DNA of 64,000 bases, taken from assembly GCF_023516555.1 (NCBI RefSeq), contig NZ_JAMGBD010000002.1, forward strand, positions 248,001 to 312,000, written 5' to 3'. Shown here one piece after another: positions 1 to 8,943 of the stretch (positions within the stretch are counted from its first letter, which is position 1; each line of letters starts with the position of its first letter). The position numbers and the translations under genes were made by a program. A model generated the notes under the pieces. The model was given only the letters and a program-made list of their open reading frames with translations. It was not told the origin of the DNA and searched no databases. The DNA comes from Sphingomonas alba. GTDB taxonomy: Bacteria; Pseudomonadota; Alphaproteobacteria; Sphingomonadales; Sphingomonadaceae.

Positions 1-239
1 AGCTGACCGGCTCGCAGCGCCCCGTCGGCCTCATCTTCCCCGGCGACCAACTGCGCCAGGTCTTCCTCGGCACCATCACCCTCGGCGATGAGGTTCGTGC
101 CATGCAATATGGCAATGACCCCGACCGGGACGTCGCCGCCTTCGTCGAGCGCATCGGCGACGCGCGTTGGCGGATGGTCATTCCGCGACCAGCTTTTGAA
201 TCCAGGACGGACGTGATCGAGCTCGTTCCCGCCACTTGA
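1..239 (+). CDS. 3' end of a DUF4893-like protein (partial)
   Basis: The window opens inside a reading frame whose codons begin at position 3 and end at TGA 237-239. The visible 78 residues include RPVGLIFPGD, FLGTITLGDE and RWRMVIPRPAFES and end in IELVPAT. This pattern resembles the C-terminus of the DUF4893 family found in sphingomonads, whose function is unknown; the match is from memory. The start, signal peptide and upstream neighbours lie outside the window. Confidence 0.55.
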   Translation, partial: LTGSQRPVGLIFPGDQLRQVFLGTITLGDEVRAMQYGNDPDRDVAAFVERIGDARWRMVIPRPAFESRTDVIELVPAT

Positions 240-272
240 GGGGGAAAACGCAAACATGATAATCGATCATTG

Positions 273-446
273 ATGAACAGGGCTCAGCAGCAGCTGGTCT
301 GGTCCGGCGCCGTCTTCATGGCGCTGCTCGGCGTCGCCGCCCTCAAGGAAGCAAGCAGGCCCGGCCTTCATTGCAAGCAGGACATCGTCGGCTGGGTCGA
401 TGGGCGCGGCCGCTGGGTCCAGGCCAACAGCGGCCATTGCAAATAA
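273..446 (+). CDS. Small secreted or membrane protein, 57 aa, unknown function
   Basis: An ATG at 273 opens a 57-residue frame ending in TAA. Residues 8-26 form a hydrophobic segment (LVWSGAVFMALLGVAAL), followed by a short Cys- and Trp-containing tail with two cysteines (HCKQD and GHCK). One N-terminal membrane anchor or uncleaved signal with a small periplasmic domain is likely. It lies 33 bp after the preceding gene on the same strand and converges on the aldo/keto reductase. I do not recognise a family. Confidence 0.5.
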   Translation: MNRAQQQLVWSGAVFMALLGVAALKEASRPGLHCKQDIVGWVDGRGRWVQANSGHCK

Positions 447-449
447 GGC

Positions 450-1424
450 TCAGGCGCTCGCCTCGCTGATCCGCGCCAACTGATCTTCCGACAGTTCCAA
501 AGTCATCGACGCGATCAACTCGTCCGCCTGCTCGACGCTCGTGGCACTGGCGATTGGCGCGGTGATCGTCGGCTGCGCCGCCGTCCAGGCGAGCGCGACA
601 CTGGCCAGCGCCGCGCCGGTCTCTGCCGCGACCTCCTCGAGCGCCGCCAGCACCTTTGGCCCCTTGCCATCCAGATATTGCTCCGATCGGCCGCCGCGCA
701 CGCTTTTCTTGAGATCGTCCTTCGACCGGTACTTGCCGGTCAAAAAGCCATTGGCGAGGCTGTAGAACGGGAAGACGCCGAGGCCTTCCTTGATGGCGAC
801 ATCGCGCAGCGCGCCCTCATATTTCCCGCGCTCCATCATATTGTACCAGGGCTGGAAGGCGCTGACCGCCGGGAAGCCGTCGACGCGGGCGATGATGCAG
901 GCCTCGGCGAAGCGATCCGGCTCGAAATTGCTGAGGCCGATCGCCTTGATCTTGCCCGCCTTCGCGAGGTCGTCGAAGGTCTTCAGGCTTTCGGCCAGCG
1001 GGACCTTCAGATCGTCCTTGTGCTGGTAATAGACGTCGATCGTGTCGATCCCGAGCCGCTCGAGCGAGGCGTCGCAGGACTTGACGATGACCGCCGGGTC
1101 GAGCGCCGGCACATATTCGCCGTCGACCATCTTGCCGTCGTAATAGCCGACCTTGGTGGCGATCACGACCTTCTGCCGCTTCGACGGATCGCGCTTCAGC
1201 CAGTGGCCGATAATGGTCTCGCTCTCGCCGCCTTGGTGACCCGGCACCCAGGCCGAATAGACGTCGGCGGTGTCGATCATGTTGCCGCCGGCATCGACGA
1301 AGGCGTCCAGGATGCGGAAACTGGTCGCTTCGTCCGCGGTCCAGCCAAAGACATTGCCGCCGAGCGCCAGCGGCGCGACCTTCAATTTGCTCGTCCCGAT
1401 GGGGCGCTTTTCGATATTTGCCAT
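450..1424 (-). CDS. Aldo/keto reductase
   Basis: A 324-residue protein of normal length for the aldo/keto reductase superfamily, which reduces carbonyls with NAD(P)H on a TIM barrel. The catalytic tetrad is readable: Asp and Tyr in DTADVYSAW, Lys in VIATKVGYY and His in VYYQHKDD. The AKR signature GLSNFEPDRF follows, and a C-terminal stretch (ITAPIASATSVEQADEL) fits cofactor binding. It probably belongs with cytosolic reductases of the YajO/YhdN type. The ATG at 1424 directly precedes the conserved beta-hairpin, so the start is well supported. It is divergent from prsK. The natural substrate cannot be inferred. Confidence 0.92.
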   Translation of the reverse strand: MANIEKRPIGTSKLKVAPLALGGNVFGWTADEATSFRILDAFVDAGGNMIDTADVYSAWVPGHQGGESETIIGHWLKRDPSKRQKVVIATKVGYYDGKMVDGEYVPALDPAVIVKSCDASLERLGIDTIDVYYQHKDDLKVPLAESLKTFDDLAKAGKIKAIGLSNFEPDRFAEACIIARVDGFPAVSAFQPWYNMMERGKYEGALRDVAIKEGLGVFPFYSLANGFLTGKYRSKDDLKKSVRGGRSEQYLDGKGPKVLAALEEVAAETGAALASVALAWTAAQPTITAPIASATSVEQADELIASMTLELSEDQLARISEASA

Positions 1425-1482
1425 GCACGCATTCTAGCGTCTCATTTAGGCTTTGTTTGTAAATTTATCCGACACTCTGGCC

Positions 1483-3555
1483 ATGTCGGCGGATTTGACA
1501 CTGACGAACTTCTGGAGCCACGCGATGGCGGCGGCCCTGTTCCTGTCGCTCATCATGTGGCGGGTGAAGATCGGCGTGCGCCATCCTGCGCAGCGATTGA
1601 TGCTTGCAGGCTTTGCGCTCACCGCCTGCTGGGCGTGGCTGACGGCCATCGCTCCTGCGAGCCAGATTCCCGCGCTCGCCGAGACCGTCCGCAACCTCAT
1701 CTGGGTCAGTGTCCTCTACCGCCTGTCGAGCGGTGCGGACGGCGAGCGGCAGCATGGCGTGCGCTGGGTCTACGGCGCGATCGGCGCCGTGCTCGGCATG
1801 CAACTGGTCGCCGACATGATGCCGATCCTACTGGGCGCGGATGCCGGCGCTTCGGTCGTCGAGACTGCTACGATCCTCCGCATCACGGCCGCCGCCGGGT
1901 CCCTCGTGCTGGTCCACAACGTCTATGGCCAGGCCGCGCCGGAAAGCCGCGCAGCCATTGGCATGGCGATGCTCGCGCTGGTCGTCACTTGGGGATACGA
2001 CCTCAACCTCTACACCTTGCTCTACCTCGATCCGCAATCCGGCCGCGGCCTGCTCGACTGGCGCGGCGCGGTGATCGCAATGACAGCGCCTCTGTTCGCC
2101 TTGGGCGCCGGCCAGCAGGACGGCTGGAAGATGCGCCTGTCGCGCGCCGCCACTTTCCAGTCTCTGTCGCTGCTCGCCATCTGTGGTTACTTCGCCGTCA
2201 TGACCATCCTCGCCACCGCGCTTCGCGGTACCGGCTGGGACTGGTCGCGGGCGCTCCTTGTGCTCAGCATCTCCGCCATGACGCTGGCGGCGATGGTGCT
2301 GCTGCCCTCGCCCAAGGCGCGCGCCTGGGCAAAGGTAAAGCTCGCCAAGCATTTGTTCGAGCATCGCTACGACTATCGCGCCGAATGGCTGCGCTTCGCC
2401 GACACCGTTGGCCGCAGCGGCCCGCAGGCGCCGCCGATTGGCGAGCGGCTGGTCAAGGCCTTCGCCGACATCGTCGATGCGCCCGGCGGCCTCCTGCTCA
2501 CCATCGACGAGAATGGCGCCATCACCGAGGCATCGGAATGGAACTGGCAGGGCCGGCCCTTCACGCCCGATCCGCAGGATGCCGCCCGCTGGCGCGAGCT
2601 CGAAGCGCGGCCGATGATCCTCGACATCGATGCGATGCGCGACGGCACGTCGGAAGGCGGCATGGGCCTTCCGCTCCCCGAATGGCTGACGAAGGACAAG
2701 ACGGCATGGGCCGGCGTCCCGCTCGTCCACAATGAGCGGCTGGTCGGCCTCGTCCTGCTTGCCGCGCCCGGTTATCGCCGCCCGCTCGACTGGGAGGATT
2801 TCGACCTCCTGAAGACTGCGGGCCGCCAGGCGGCGAGCAGCCTTGCCGAGGCACATGGCCAGCAGGCGCTGTCGCAGGCTCAGCGCTTCGACGAGTTCAA
2901 TCGCCGGTTCGCCTTCATCCTGCACGACGTGAAGAACCTCGTGAGCCAATTGTCCCTGGTCGCCCGCAATGCCGAGCGCCACGCCGATAATCCCGAGTTC
3001 CGGGCCGACATGGTGGCGACCCTGCAGAGCTCGGTCGGCAAGATGAACGACCTGCTTGAGCGCCTCGCGCCAAAAGCCGGCTCGCGCCCCGTCAACCCTG
3101 AGGCGCAGCCGCTGAAACCCATCCTCGAAGCCGCCATCCTCGCCAGCAACCGCGGTCGCGAGGTCCGTCTGCGCGGCAATCAGGGCCTGTGGGCGATCGC
3201 CGATGCCGAAGCGCTCGAACAGGCGATCAGCCACCTGCTGCGCAACGCCCTCGACGCCAGTGCCGAGTACCAGCCGGTGATGATCGACGCGCTCGCCGAC
3301 GGCAGTGAAACCGCCATCAGCGTCATCGACGAAGGCAAGGGCATGACGCCCGACTTCGTCCGCGACCAATTGTTCCAGCCCTTTGCCTCGACCAAGGACG
3401 GCGGCTTCGGCGTCGGCGCCTTCGAGGCCCGTACGCTCGTCGCCGCCATGGGCGGACGCCTCACCGTCCAGAGCCGCCCGGGCAAGGGCAGCCGCTTCAC
3501 CATTCACCTGCCGGCGCCGGAGCCGGTCCAAGAACCGAAACGGAAACGCGCATGA
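1483..3555 (+). CDS. prsK: PEP-CTERM system sensor histidine kinase PrsK
   Basis: About 690 residues. The first 280 or so contain many hydrophobic helices (a MASE-like membrane sensor). A GAF-like region follows, then the kinase core with phosphoacceptor box FILHDVKNLVSQLS, N-box LLRNALDAS, G1 DEGKGM and a G2 region GGFGVGAFEA. The HDVKN form of the H-box and the order of domains fit PrsK, the kinase of the exosortase/PEP-CTERM exopolysaccharide system. The stop overlaps prsR by ATGA, so the two are co-translated. ATG 1483 is preferred; an upstream TTG at 1453 adds ten residues of no family character. No exosortase genes lie in the window. Confidence 0.9.
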   Translation: MSADLTLTNFWSHAMAAALFLSLIMWRVKIGVRHPAQRLMLAGFALTACWAWLTAIAPASQIPALAETVRNLIWVSVLYRLSSGADGERQHGVRWVYGAIGAVLGMQLVADMMPILLGADAGASVVETATILRITAAAGSLVLVHNVYGQAAPESRAAIGMAMLALVVTWGYDLNLYTLLYLDPQSGRGLLDWRGAVIAMTAPLFALGAGQQDGWKMRLSRAATFQSLSLLAICGYFAVMTILATALRGTGWDWSRALLVLSISAMTLAAMVLLPSPKARAWAKVKLAKHLFEHRYDYRAEWLRFADTVGRSGPQAPPIGERLVKAFADIVDAPGGLLLTIDENGAITEASEWNWQGRPFTPDPQDAARWRELEARPMILDIDAMRDGTSEGGMGLPLPEWLTKDKTAWAGVPLVHNERLVGLVLLAAPGYRRPLDWEDFDLLKTAGRQAASSLAEAHGQQALSQAQRFDEFNRRFAFILHDVKNLVSQLSLVARNAERHADNPEFRADMVATLQSSVGKMNDLLERLAPKAGSRPVNPEAQPLKPILEAAILASNRGREVRLRGNQGLWAIADAEALEQAISHLLRNALDASAEYQPVMIDALADGSETAISVIDEGKGMTPDFVRDQLFQPFASTKDGGFGVGAFEARTLVAAMGGRLTVQSRPGKGSRFTIHLPAPEPVQEPKRKRA

Positions 3556-4928
3556 CCGACACGTCTGATCTTCCCGTCCTGCTTGTCATCGAGGACGACG
3601 AGGGCCTGCAGCGCCAGCTAAAATGGGCCTATGAAGGCTATCGCGTGGTTGCGGCGACCGACCGCGCCCAGGCAATCGACATGCTTCGCCTGCATGAGCC
3701 TTCGGTGATCACGCTCGACCTAGGCCTGCCGCCCGACCCGGACGGCACCAGCGAAGGTTTCTCGACCCTGTCGGAAATCCTGGCGCTTAAGCCCGACGCC
3801 AAGGTCATCGTCGCTTCCGGCCACGGCGCCCGCGAAAGCGCGCTCAAGGCCATTTCGCTCGGCGCCTATGATTTCTACCGCAAGCCGGTCGACATCGACG
3901 ATCTCGGACTCATCGTTGCCCGCGCATTCCATTTGCATGAAATCGAGGCGGAGAATCGCCGGCTCGAAGCCAGTGGCGCGCCCGTCGACACCGTCATCGG
4001 CTCGATCATCAGCGCCGCCCCGGAAATGCTGAAGGTTGCCCGCACGATCGAGCGCGTTGCCACCACCGACGTCTCGGTCATGCTGCTGGGCGCCAGCGGT
4101 ACCGGCAAGGAATTGCTCGCCAGGGCCCTGCACGAAAAAGGCCCGCGCGCCGGCGAGTCGTTCGTCGCCATCAATTGCGCGGCGATCCCGGAGAACCTGC
4201 TCGAGGCCGAGCTATTCGGCTATGAACGCGGCGCTTTCACCGGTGCCGTCAAGACGACGCCCGGCAAGATCGAACTTGCCCAGGGCGGTACTCTGTTCCT
4301 CGACGAAGTGGGCGACATCCCGCTGCCGCTGCAAGTCAAGCTGCTGCGCTTCCTGCAGGAGCGGGTGATCGAACGCATCGGCGGCCGTTCCCCAATCGCG
4401 GTCGATACCCGCATCGTCTGTGCGACGCATCAGGACCTCGACGCCATGACCGCCGACGGCCGCTTCCGCGAAGACCTCTATTATCGTCTCGCCGAAATCG
4501 TCGTGAAGATCCCGAGCCTGGCCGAGCGTACGGGTGACGCGGTCCTGCTCGCCCGTCACTTCGCGGCCCGCTTCGCTCGCGAGATGAATACAAAGGTGCA
4601 AGGCCTGTCTGCCGACGCCATCGATGCGGTCGACGGCTACGCCTGGCCGGGCAACGTCCGCGAATTGGAAAACCGGATCAAGCGCGCGGTCATCATGGCC
4701 GACGGCAAGCTGGTGACCGCCGCCGACCTCGATCTCGGCAATGCCGTGCCGGCCGAGGAAGGCCCGGTCGCCATCAACCTGCGCGCCGTCCGCGAAGTCG
4801 CCGACCGCAGGGCGATCCGCCAGGCCCTCGCCCGCACCGACAACAATATCTCCGGCGCTGCGAAGCTGCTCGGGATCAGCCGGCCCACGCTTTACGACCT
4901 TTTGAAACAGTACCACCTTCAGGCTTAG
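3552..4928 (+). CDS. prsR: PEP-CTERM response regulator PrsR (NtrC family, sigma-54 activator)
   Basis: A 458-residue three-domain regulator. The N-terminal receiver has acidic pocket EDDE and phosphoacceptor region ITLDLGLPPD. The central AAA+ sigma-54 interaction domain carries Walker A GASGTGKELLARAL, the sigma-54 contact loop GAFTGA and a Walker B-type LFLDEVGDIPL. A C-terminal Fis-type helix-turn-helix ends in ISRPTLYDLLKQYHL. It is translationally coupled to prsK and is presumably its cognate partner. In this family PrsR activates sigma-54 promoters of exopolysaccharide and PEP-CTERM genes; those targets are not recognisable here. Confidence 0.93.
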   Translation: MTDTSDLPVLLVIEDDEGLQRQLKWAYEGYRVVAATDRAQAIDMLRLHEPSVITLDLGLPPDPDGTSEGFSTLSEILALKPDAKVIVASGHGARESALKAISLGAYDFYRKPVDIDDLGLIVARAFHLHEIEAENRRLEASGAPVDTVIGSIISAAPEMLKVARTIERVATTDVSVMLLGASGTGKELLARALHEKGPRAGESFVAINCAAIPENLLEAELFGYERGAFTGAVKTTPGKIELAQGGTLFLDEVGDIPLPLQVKLLRFLQERVIERIGGRSPIAVDTRIVCATHQDLDAMTADGRFREDLYYRLAEIVVKIPSLAERTGDAVLLARHFAARFAREMNTKVQGLSADAIDAVDGYAWPGNVRELENRIKRAVIMADGKLVTAADLDLGNAVPAEEGPVAINLRAVREVADRRAIRQALARTDNNISGAAKLLGISRPTLYDLLKQYHLQA

Positions 4929-5027
4929 TGCTCCTGCGAAGGCAGGAGCCCAGTCGCGCGAAGCGCTTCTTGGGTTCAAAGCTCGCGCCAAGGCGCTCGG
5001 ACTAGGCTCCTGCGTTTGCAGGAGCAC
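4928..5027 (+). repeat. Inverted pair of REP-like palindromes
   Basis: Two near-identical palindromic units in opposite orientation flank a 54 bp spacer: GTGCTCCTGCGAAGGCAGG... at 4928-4950 and GGCTCCTGCGTTTGCAGG... at 5005-5027. Each unit folds on itself (GCTCCTGC with GCAGGAGC), and the two units can also pair with each other. The arrangement resembles a bacterial interspersed mosaic element between prsR and the DUF885 gene. Possible roles are transcript end protection or termination. Confidence 0.7.
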
Positions 5028-5130
5028 ACCGGTGCGATCTGCAAACGCGCGGCGACCATCGACAAACGCCCTTGCGCGGCGCGCATCGGCTCCTAGTCTC
5101 CCCGGCAAAATCCACCGGGGAGACTCACTC

Positions 5131-6963
5131 ATGGACCGCCGTTCCTTCCTTTCCGCCGGAAGCGCCGCTGCGCTCGTTCCGATCCTCGCCGCCGCGACGC
5201 CCAAAGTTGCCAACGCAGCGGTCGCTGCGCCCGCCAAATCGTCGGGGGACGCTGCACTCAACGCCGCTTTCGACGAAATTTTCAACGTGATCATGAAGAA
5301 CAGCCCGGGCTATGCGACGGCGCTCGGCCTCGACAAGGGCGACCTCGCTTATCTTCGCCGGACGTTCGATCCAAAGCCTATCGATGCAACACTGCGCGAC
5401 CAGCTGGCGAGGGCCAAGGCGGCGATTGCCCTGCTGAGCGGGATCAACCCCGCAACTCTCTCGCCGACGGCGGCGCTAAACCGCGAGATAGTCCTCTATG
5501 GACTGGAGCAAGATACCGTCGCTTACCCGAAGTTCGGGCTCGGCAGTGTCCAGCGACCCTATGACATCACGCAGCAGGACGGGAATTACTTCGGAATCCC
5601 CGATTTCCTGGATAGCACGCACCCGGTGGAGAATGCGTCGGATGCCGAGGCCTATCTCTCGCGCCTCGCCGAGTTCTCCAAGCTTCTCGATTACGAAACA
5701 GAGCATCAGCGCGCCGAGGCCGCGCGCGGCTTCCTCGCTCCTGCCTGGTCGCTCGACCTCGCACTCGGACAGATCGCCAAGCTCCGCAATCAGCCGGCAG
5801 CGACGAACGGCCTCGTCACGTCGCTTGTCAATCGCGCCAAGGCCAAGAACATCCCGGGCGATTGGGCCGGTCGCGCCACCAAGATCGTCGAAACGCAGGT
5901 ATATCCGGCGATCGACCGCCAGGTGGCGATGCTCAATCAGCTGAAGCCGACAACTCGCCCCGGCGACGGAGCCACCCGTCTCCCGAACGGCGAAGCGATC
6001 TACGCGGCTGCTTTGGCTGAAGCGACGACGACCAACATGACCCCGGACGAGGTGCACAAGCTCGGTCTTTCACAGGTCGCGGAATATACCGGCATCATTG
6101 ACGGGATCCTCAAATCCAACGGCTTCACGCAAGGCTCGGTCGGGGAGCGTCTCTCGGCCCTCAACACCAACCCGACCCAGCTCTACGCCGACACGGATGC
6201 CGGTCGCGCCGAACTGATCGCCAGCCTCAACGCCAATGTGAAGATGATGAGCGGCCTGCTACCGAAGGCGTTCGCGACGCTCCCCGGCCAGCCGCTGGAA
6301 ATCCGCCGTGTACCGCCGGACATCCAGGACGGCGCTCCCAACGGTTATTACAACCCGGCGACCCTCGATGGCTCGCGGCCGGCTATCTACTGGATCAACC
6401 TCAAATCGACCCACGACTGGCCGAAATATTCGCTGCCTTCGCTTACCTATCACGAGGGCGTTCCGGGCCACCATCTGCAGATCAGCCTCGCACAGGAGTC
6501 CAAGGACATCCCGATGCTGCGCAAGATCAGCTTCTACAATTCCTACCTCGAAGGCTGGGCGCTCTATGCCGAACAGCTGTCGGACGAGATCGGCGGCTAC
6601 TCAGGCATCGAACGCGCCGGCTATCTCCAGTCCTTCCTGTTCCGTTCGGCGCGCCTCGTCGTCGACACCGGCCTTAACGCCAAGGGCTGGAGCCGCGAAA
6701 AGGCCGTCGACTACATGGTCGGCGTCACCGGCTTCCCGCGGCCGCGCGTGCAGCGCGAGGTCGAGCGCTATTGCGCCTCGATCGGCCAGGCCTGCAGCTA
6801 CAAGGTCGGCCACCTCGCCTGGCTCCGCGCCCGCGACAGCGCCAAGAAGATCCTTGGGCCCAAGTTCGACATCCACCAGTTCCACGAAGTGCTGAAGGAT
6901 GGCGCCATGCCGCTGACGATCCTCCAGCGCAGGGTCGAGGAACGCGCCCGCGCCCTCGCATAA
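5131..6963 (+). CDS. Tat-exported DUF885 family protein (first tandem copy)
   Basis: Starts at ATG 5131 with MDRRSFLSAGSAAA, a twin-arginine-type leader followed by a hydrophobic stretch; a longer upstream frame lacks an export signal. About 610 residues. The C-terminal half carries the DUF885 hallmark YHEGVPGHHLQ, the expected metal-binding helix of this predicted metallohydrolase/peptidase family, followed by EGWALYAEQL and a late Cys-containing segment (ERYCASIGQACSYKVG). Activity is predicted, not known, and is probably periplasmic. It is followed after a palindromic spacer by a close paralogue, so the pair arose by tandem duplication. Confidence 0.88.
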   Translation: MDRRSFLSAGSAAALVPILAAATPKVANAAVAAPAKSSGDAALNAAFDEIFNVIMKNSPGYATALGLDKGDLAYLRRTFDPKPIDATLRDQLARAKAAIALLSGINPATLSPTAALNREIVLYGLEQDTVAYPKFGLGSVQRPYDITQQDGNYFGIPDFLDSTHPVENASDAEAYLSRLAEFSKLLDYETEHQRAEAARGFLAPAWSLDLALGQIAKLRNQPAATNGLVTSLVNRAKAKNIPGDWAGRATKIVETQVYPAIDRQVAMLNQLKPTTRPGDGATRLPNGEAIYAAALAEATTTNMTPDEVHKLGLSQVAEYTGIIDGILKSNGFTQGSVGERLSALNTNPTQLYADTDAGRAELIASLNANVKMMSGLLPKAFATLPGQPLEIRRVPPDIQDGAPNGYYNPATLDGSRPAIYWINLKSTHDWPKYSLPSLTYHEGVPGHHLQISLAQESKDIPMLRKISFYNSYLEGWALYAEQLSDEIGGYSGIERAGYLQSFLFRSARLVVDTGLNAKGWSREKAVDYMVGVTGFPRPRVQREVERYCASIGQACSYKVGHLAWLRARDSAKKILGPKFDIHQFHEVLKDGAMPLTILQRRVEERARALA

Positions 6964-6965
6964 GG

Positions 6966-7077
6966 TAACTCCCCTCCCCTCGATGGGGAGGGGTTCGGGG
7001 TGGGGTGACCTCGCCGCAGGCAGTACCTGCTCGAACGTCACCCCCCACCCCACCCTTCCCCCCATCAAGGGGGAGGA
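6966..7077 (+). repeat. GC-rich nested inverted repeat
   Basis: The gap between the two DUF885 genes is almost wholly palindromic. CCCCTCCCCTCGATGGGGAG folds on itself, GGGGTGGGGTGAC pairs with GTCACCCCCCACCCC about 30 bases later, and the centre holds GCAGGCAGTACCTGC. It ends in a second small hairpin (TTCCCCCCATCAAGGGGGAG). This looks like an intergenic REP or MITE-type repeat. It also could separate expression of the two paralogues as a stem-loop in the transcript. Confidence 0.65.
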
Positions 7078-7104
7078 ATTTCAAGAACAAAGGACCAAGC
7101 CTCC

Positions 7105-8943
7105 ATGGACCGCCGCCAGTTCCTGACCACCTCGTCGATTGCCGCCGCCACCGCTCTTGTCCCCGCCGCCGTCAAGGCCGCCACCCAGGCCGCCGTTCCC
7201 GCCGCCAACGGCGACGCCAAGCTCAATGCGGTCTTCGAGGATATCTTCCAGGACCGCGTGAAGCGGAACCCGGAGTTCGCCACCTCGCTCGGTCTCGACA
7301 AGGGCCCGCTGGCGCACCTGAAGTCGGAGCTCGACGTTCGTCCCGCCGCCCATGCACGCAAGGAAGATTTGGCCCTCGCCAAGAAGAACCTCGCGGCGAT
7401 TAAGTCGGTCCCGCCCGCCAGCCTCTCCGACTCCGGCAAGCTCAACCGCGACGTCGTCGTCTACCAGCTCGAAACCGGCATTACGGCCGCCGAGAAGTTC
7501 AACATTGATAGCGTCCAGCGCCCCTATCCGATCTTCCAGCAGGGCGGCGCATATTTCTCGACGCCCGACTTCCTCAACAGTGCGCACACGATCGAAAATG
7601 CCGCCGACGCCGAGGCCTATCTTTCCCGCCTCGCTTTGGTCGGCAAGGAATTTGATAACGACACCGAAAACCAGCGGGAGCAGGCCGCCCGGGGCTTCCT
7701 CGCTCCCGCCTGGTCGATCGACCTCACCCTCGGCCAGATGCGCAAGCTGCGCGAGCCCGCGCCGGAAGCGAACACGATGGTCGATTCCATCGTCAAGCGC
7801 GCCGCAGCCAAGGGCATCGCCGGCGACTGGCAGGCCCGGGCCGCCAAGATTGTCGCCGACAGCGTCTATCCAGCGCTCGACCGCCAGATCGCCATGATGG
7901 AGAAGCTTAAGCCGACAACCCGGCCCGGCGACGGCGCCCAGCGCCTGCCGGGCGGCGATGCCATCTACGCCGCCGCTCTCGCCCAGGCCACGACCACCAA
8001 TTTCACGCCGGACGAAGTCCACCGCATGGGCCTGTCGCAGGTCGCGGACTTGACCGCCCAGCTCGAAGCCATCCTGACCGCCGCCGGCCTCACCAAGGGC
8101 ACCGTCGGCGAGCGTCTGAACGCCCTCAACCGCGACCCGGCCCAGCTCTATCCGGACACGCCCGCCGGCCGCGCCGAACTGCTGGCCAGCCTCAATGCCG
8201 GCGTCAAGGACATGTACGCCCGCCTGCCGCGCGACTTCGCGACCCTGCCCAATGCCCCGCTCGAGATTCGCGCGGTACCGGTCGAGATCCAGGACGGCGC
8301 CTCCAACGGCTATTACCGTCGCGCTGCCCTCGATAACTCGCGTCCGGCCATCTACTTCATCAACCTGAAGGATGTCGGCGACTGGCCGAAATATTCGCTG
8401 CCGACCTTGAGCTATCACGAGGGCGTCCCCGGCCATCACCTGCAGATCAGCATCAGCCAGGAATCGAAGGACATCCCGACCCTGCGCAAGATCGGCGGCT
8501 TCTCGGCCTATTCCGAAGGCTGGGCGCTCTATGCCGAGCAGGTCGCGGACGAACTCGGCGCCTACGCCAACGATCCCATCGGCCGCGCCGGCATGCTGCA
8601 AAGCTACTTGTTCCGCGCCACCCGGCTCGTCGTCGACACCGGCCTCCATTCCAAAGGCTGGAGCCGCGAGAAGGCCACCGACTACATGGTCGGCACCACC
8701 GGATTCGCTCGCCCCCGAACCCAGCGCGAGGTCGAGCGCTACTGTACGCAGATCGGCCAGGCCTGCAGCTACAAGGTCGGTCACATGGCGTGGATCCGCG
8801 CCCGCACCGAGGCCCAGAAGGCGCTCGGCGCCAAGTTTGACATCAAGCAGTTCCACGAGGTCCTGCGCGACGGCGCCATGCCGCTGGCGATCTTGGAGCA
8901 GCGCATCCGCGCTCGCACTCAAGCCGCCCTGCGCGGAGCCTAG
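7105..8943 (+). CDS. Tat-exported DUF885 family protein (second tandem copy)
   Basis: A 612-residue paralogue of the preceding gene with the same architecture: Tat-like leader MDRRQFLTTSSIAAA, metal-binding motif YHEGVPGHHLQ, EGWALYAEQV and the same Cys-containing tail (ERYCTQIGQACSYKVG). The two proteins can be aligned by eye over their whole length. Start ATG 7105 places the leader at the very N-terminus. Its TAG stop at 8941-8943 is immediately followed, in the same frame, by the MHS transporter reading frame, and a GGAG inside this gene's end probably serves as that gene's ribosome binding site. Confidence 0.88.
   Translation: MDRRQFLTTSSIAAATALVPAAVKAATQAAVPAANGDAKLNAVFEDIFQDRVKRNPEFATSLGLDKGPLAHLKSELDVRPAAHARKEDLALAKKNLAAIKSVPPASLSDSGKLNRDVVVYQLETGITAAEKFNIDSVQRPYPIFQQGGAYFSTPDFLNSAHTIENAADAEAYLSRLALVGKEFDNDTENQREQAARGFLAPAWSIDLTLGQMRKLREPAPEANTMVDSIVKRAAAKGIAGDWQARAAKIVADSVYPALDRQIAMMEKLKPTTRPGDGAQRLPGGDAIYAAALAQATTTNFTPDEVHRMGLSQVADLTAQLEAILTAAGLTKGTVGERLNALNRDPAQLYPDTPAGRAELLASLNAGVKDMYARLPRDFATLPNAPLEIRAVPVEIQDGASNGYYRRAALDNSRPAIYFINLKDVGDWPKYSLPTLSYHEGVPGHHLQISISQESKDIPTLRKIGGFSAYSEGWALYAEQVADELGAYANDPIGRAGMLQSYLFRATRLVVDTGLHSKGWSREKATDYMVGTTGFARPRTQREVERYCTQIGQACSYKVGHMAWIRARTEAQKALGAKFDIKQFHEVLRDGAMPLAILEQRIRARTQAALRGA

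Noticed and set aside
678-2735. Long plus-strand frame across the aldo/keto reductase and into prsK
   Set aside because: Antisense or out-of-frame to two well-supported genes; Arg/Ala-rich composition typical of GC-rich shadow frames.
1828-3531. Long minus-strand frame opposite prsK
   Set aside because: Antisense shadow of the kinase; no ribosome site or family motif.
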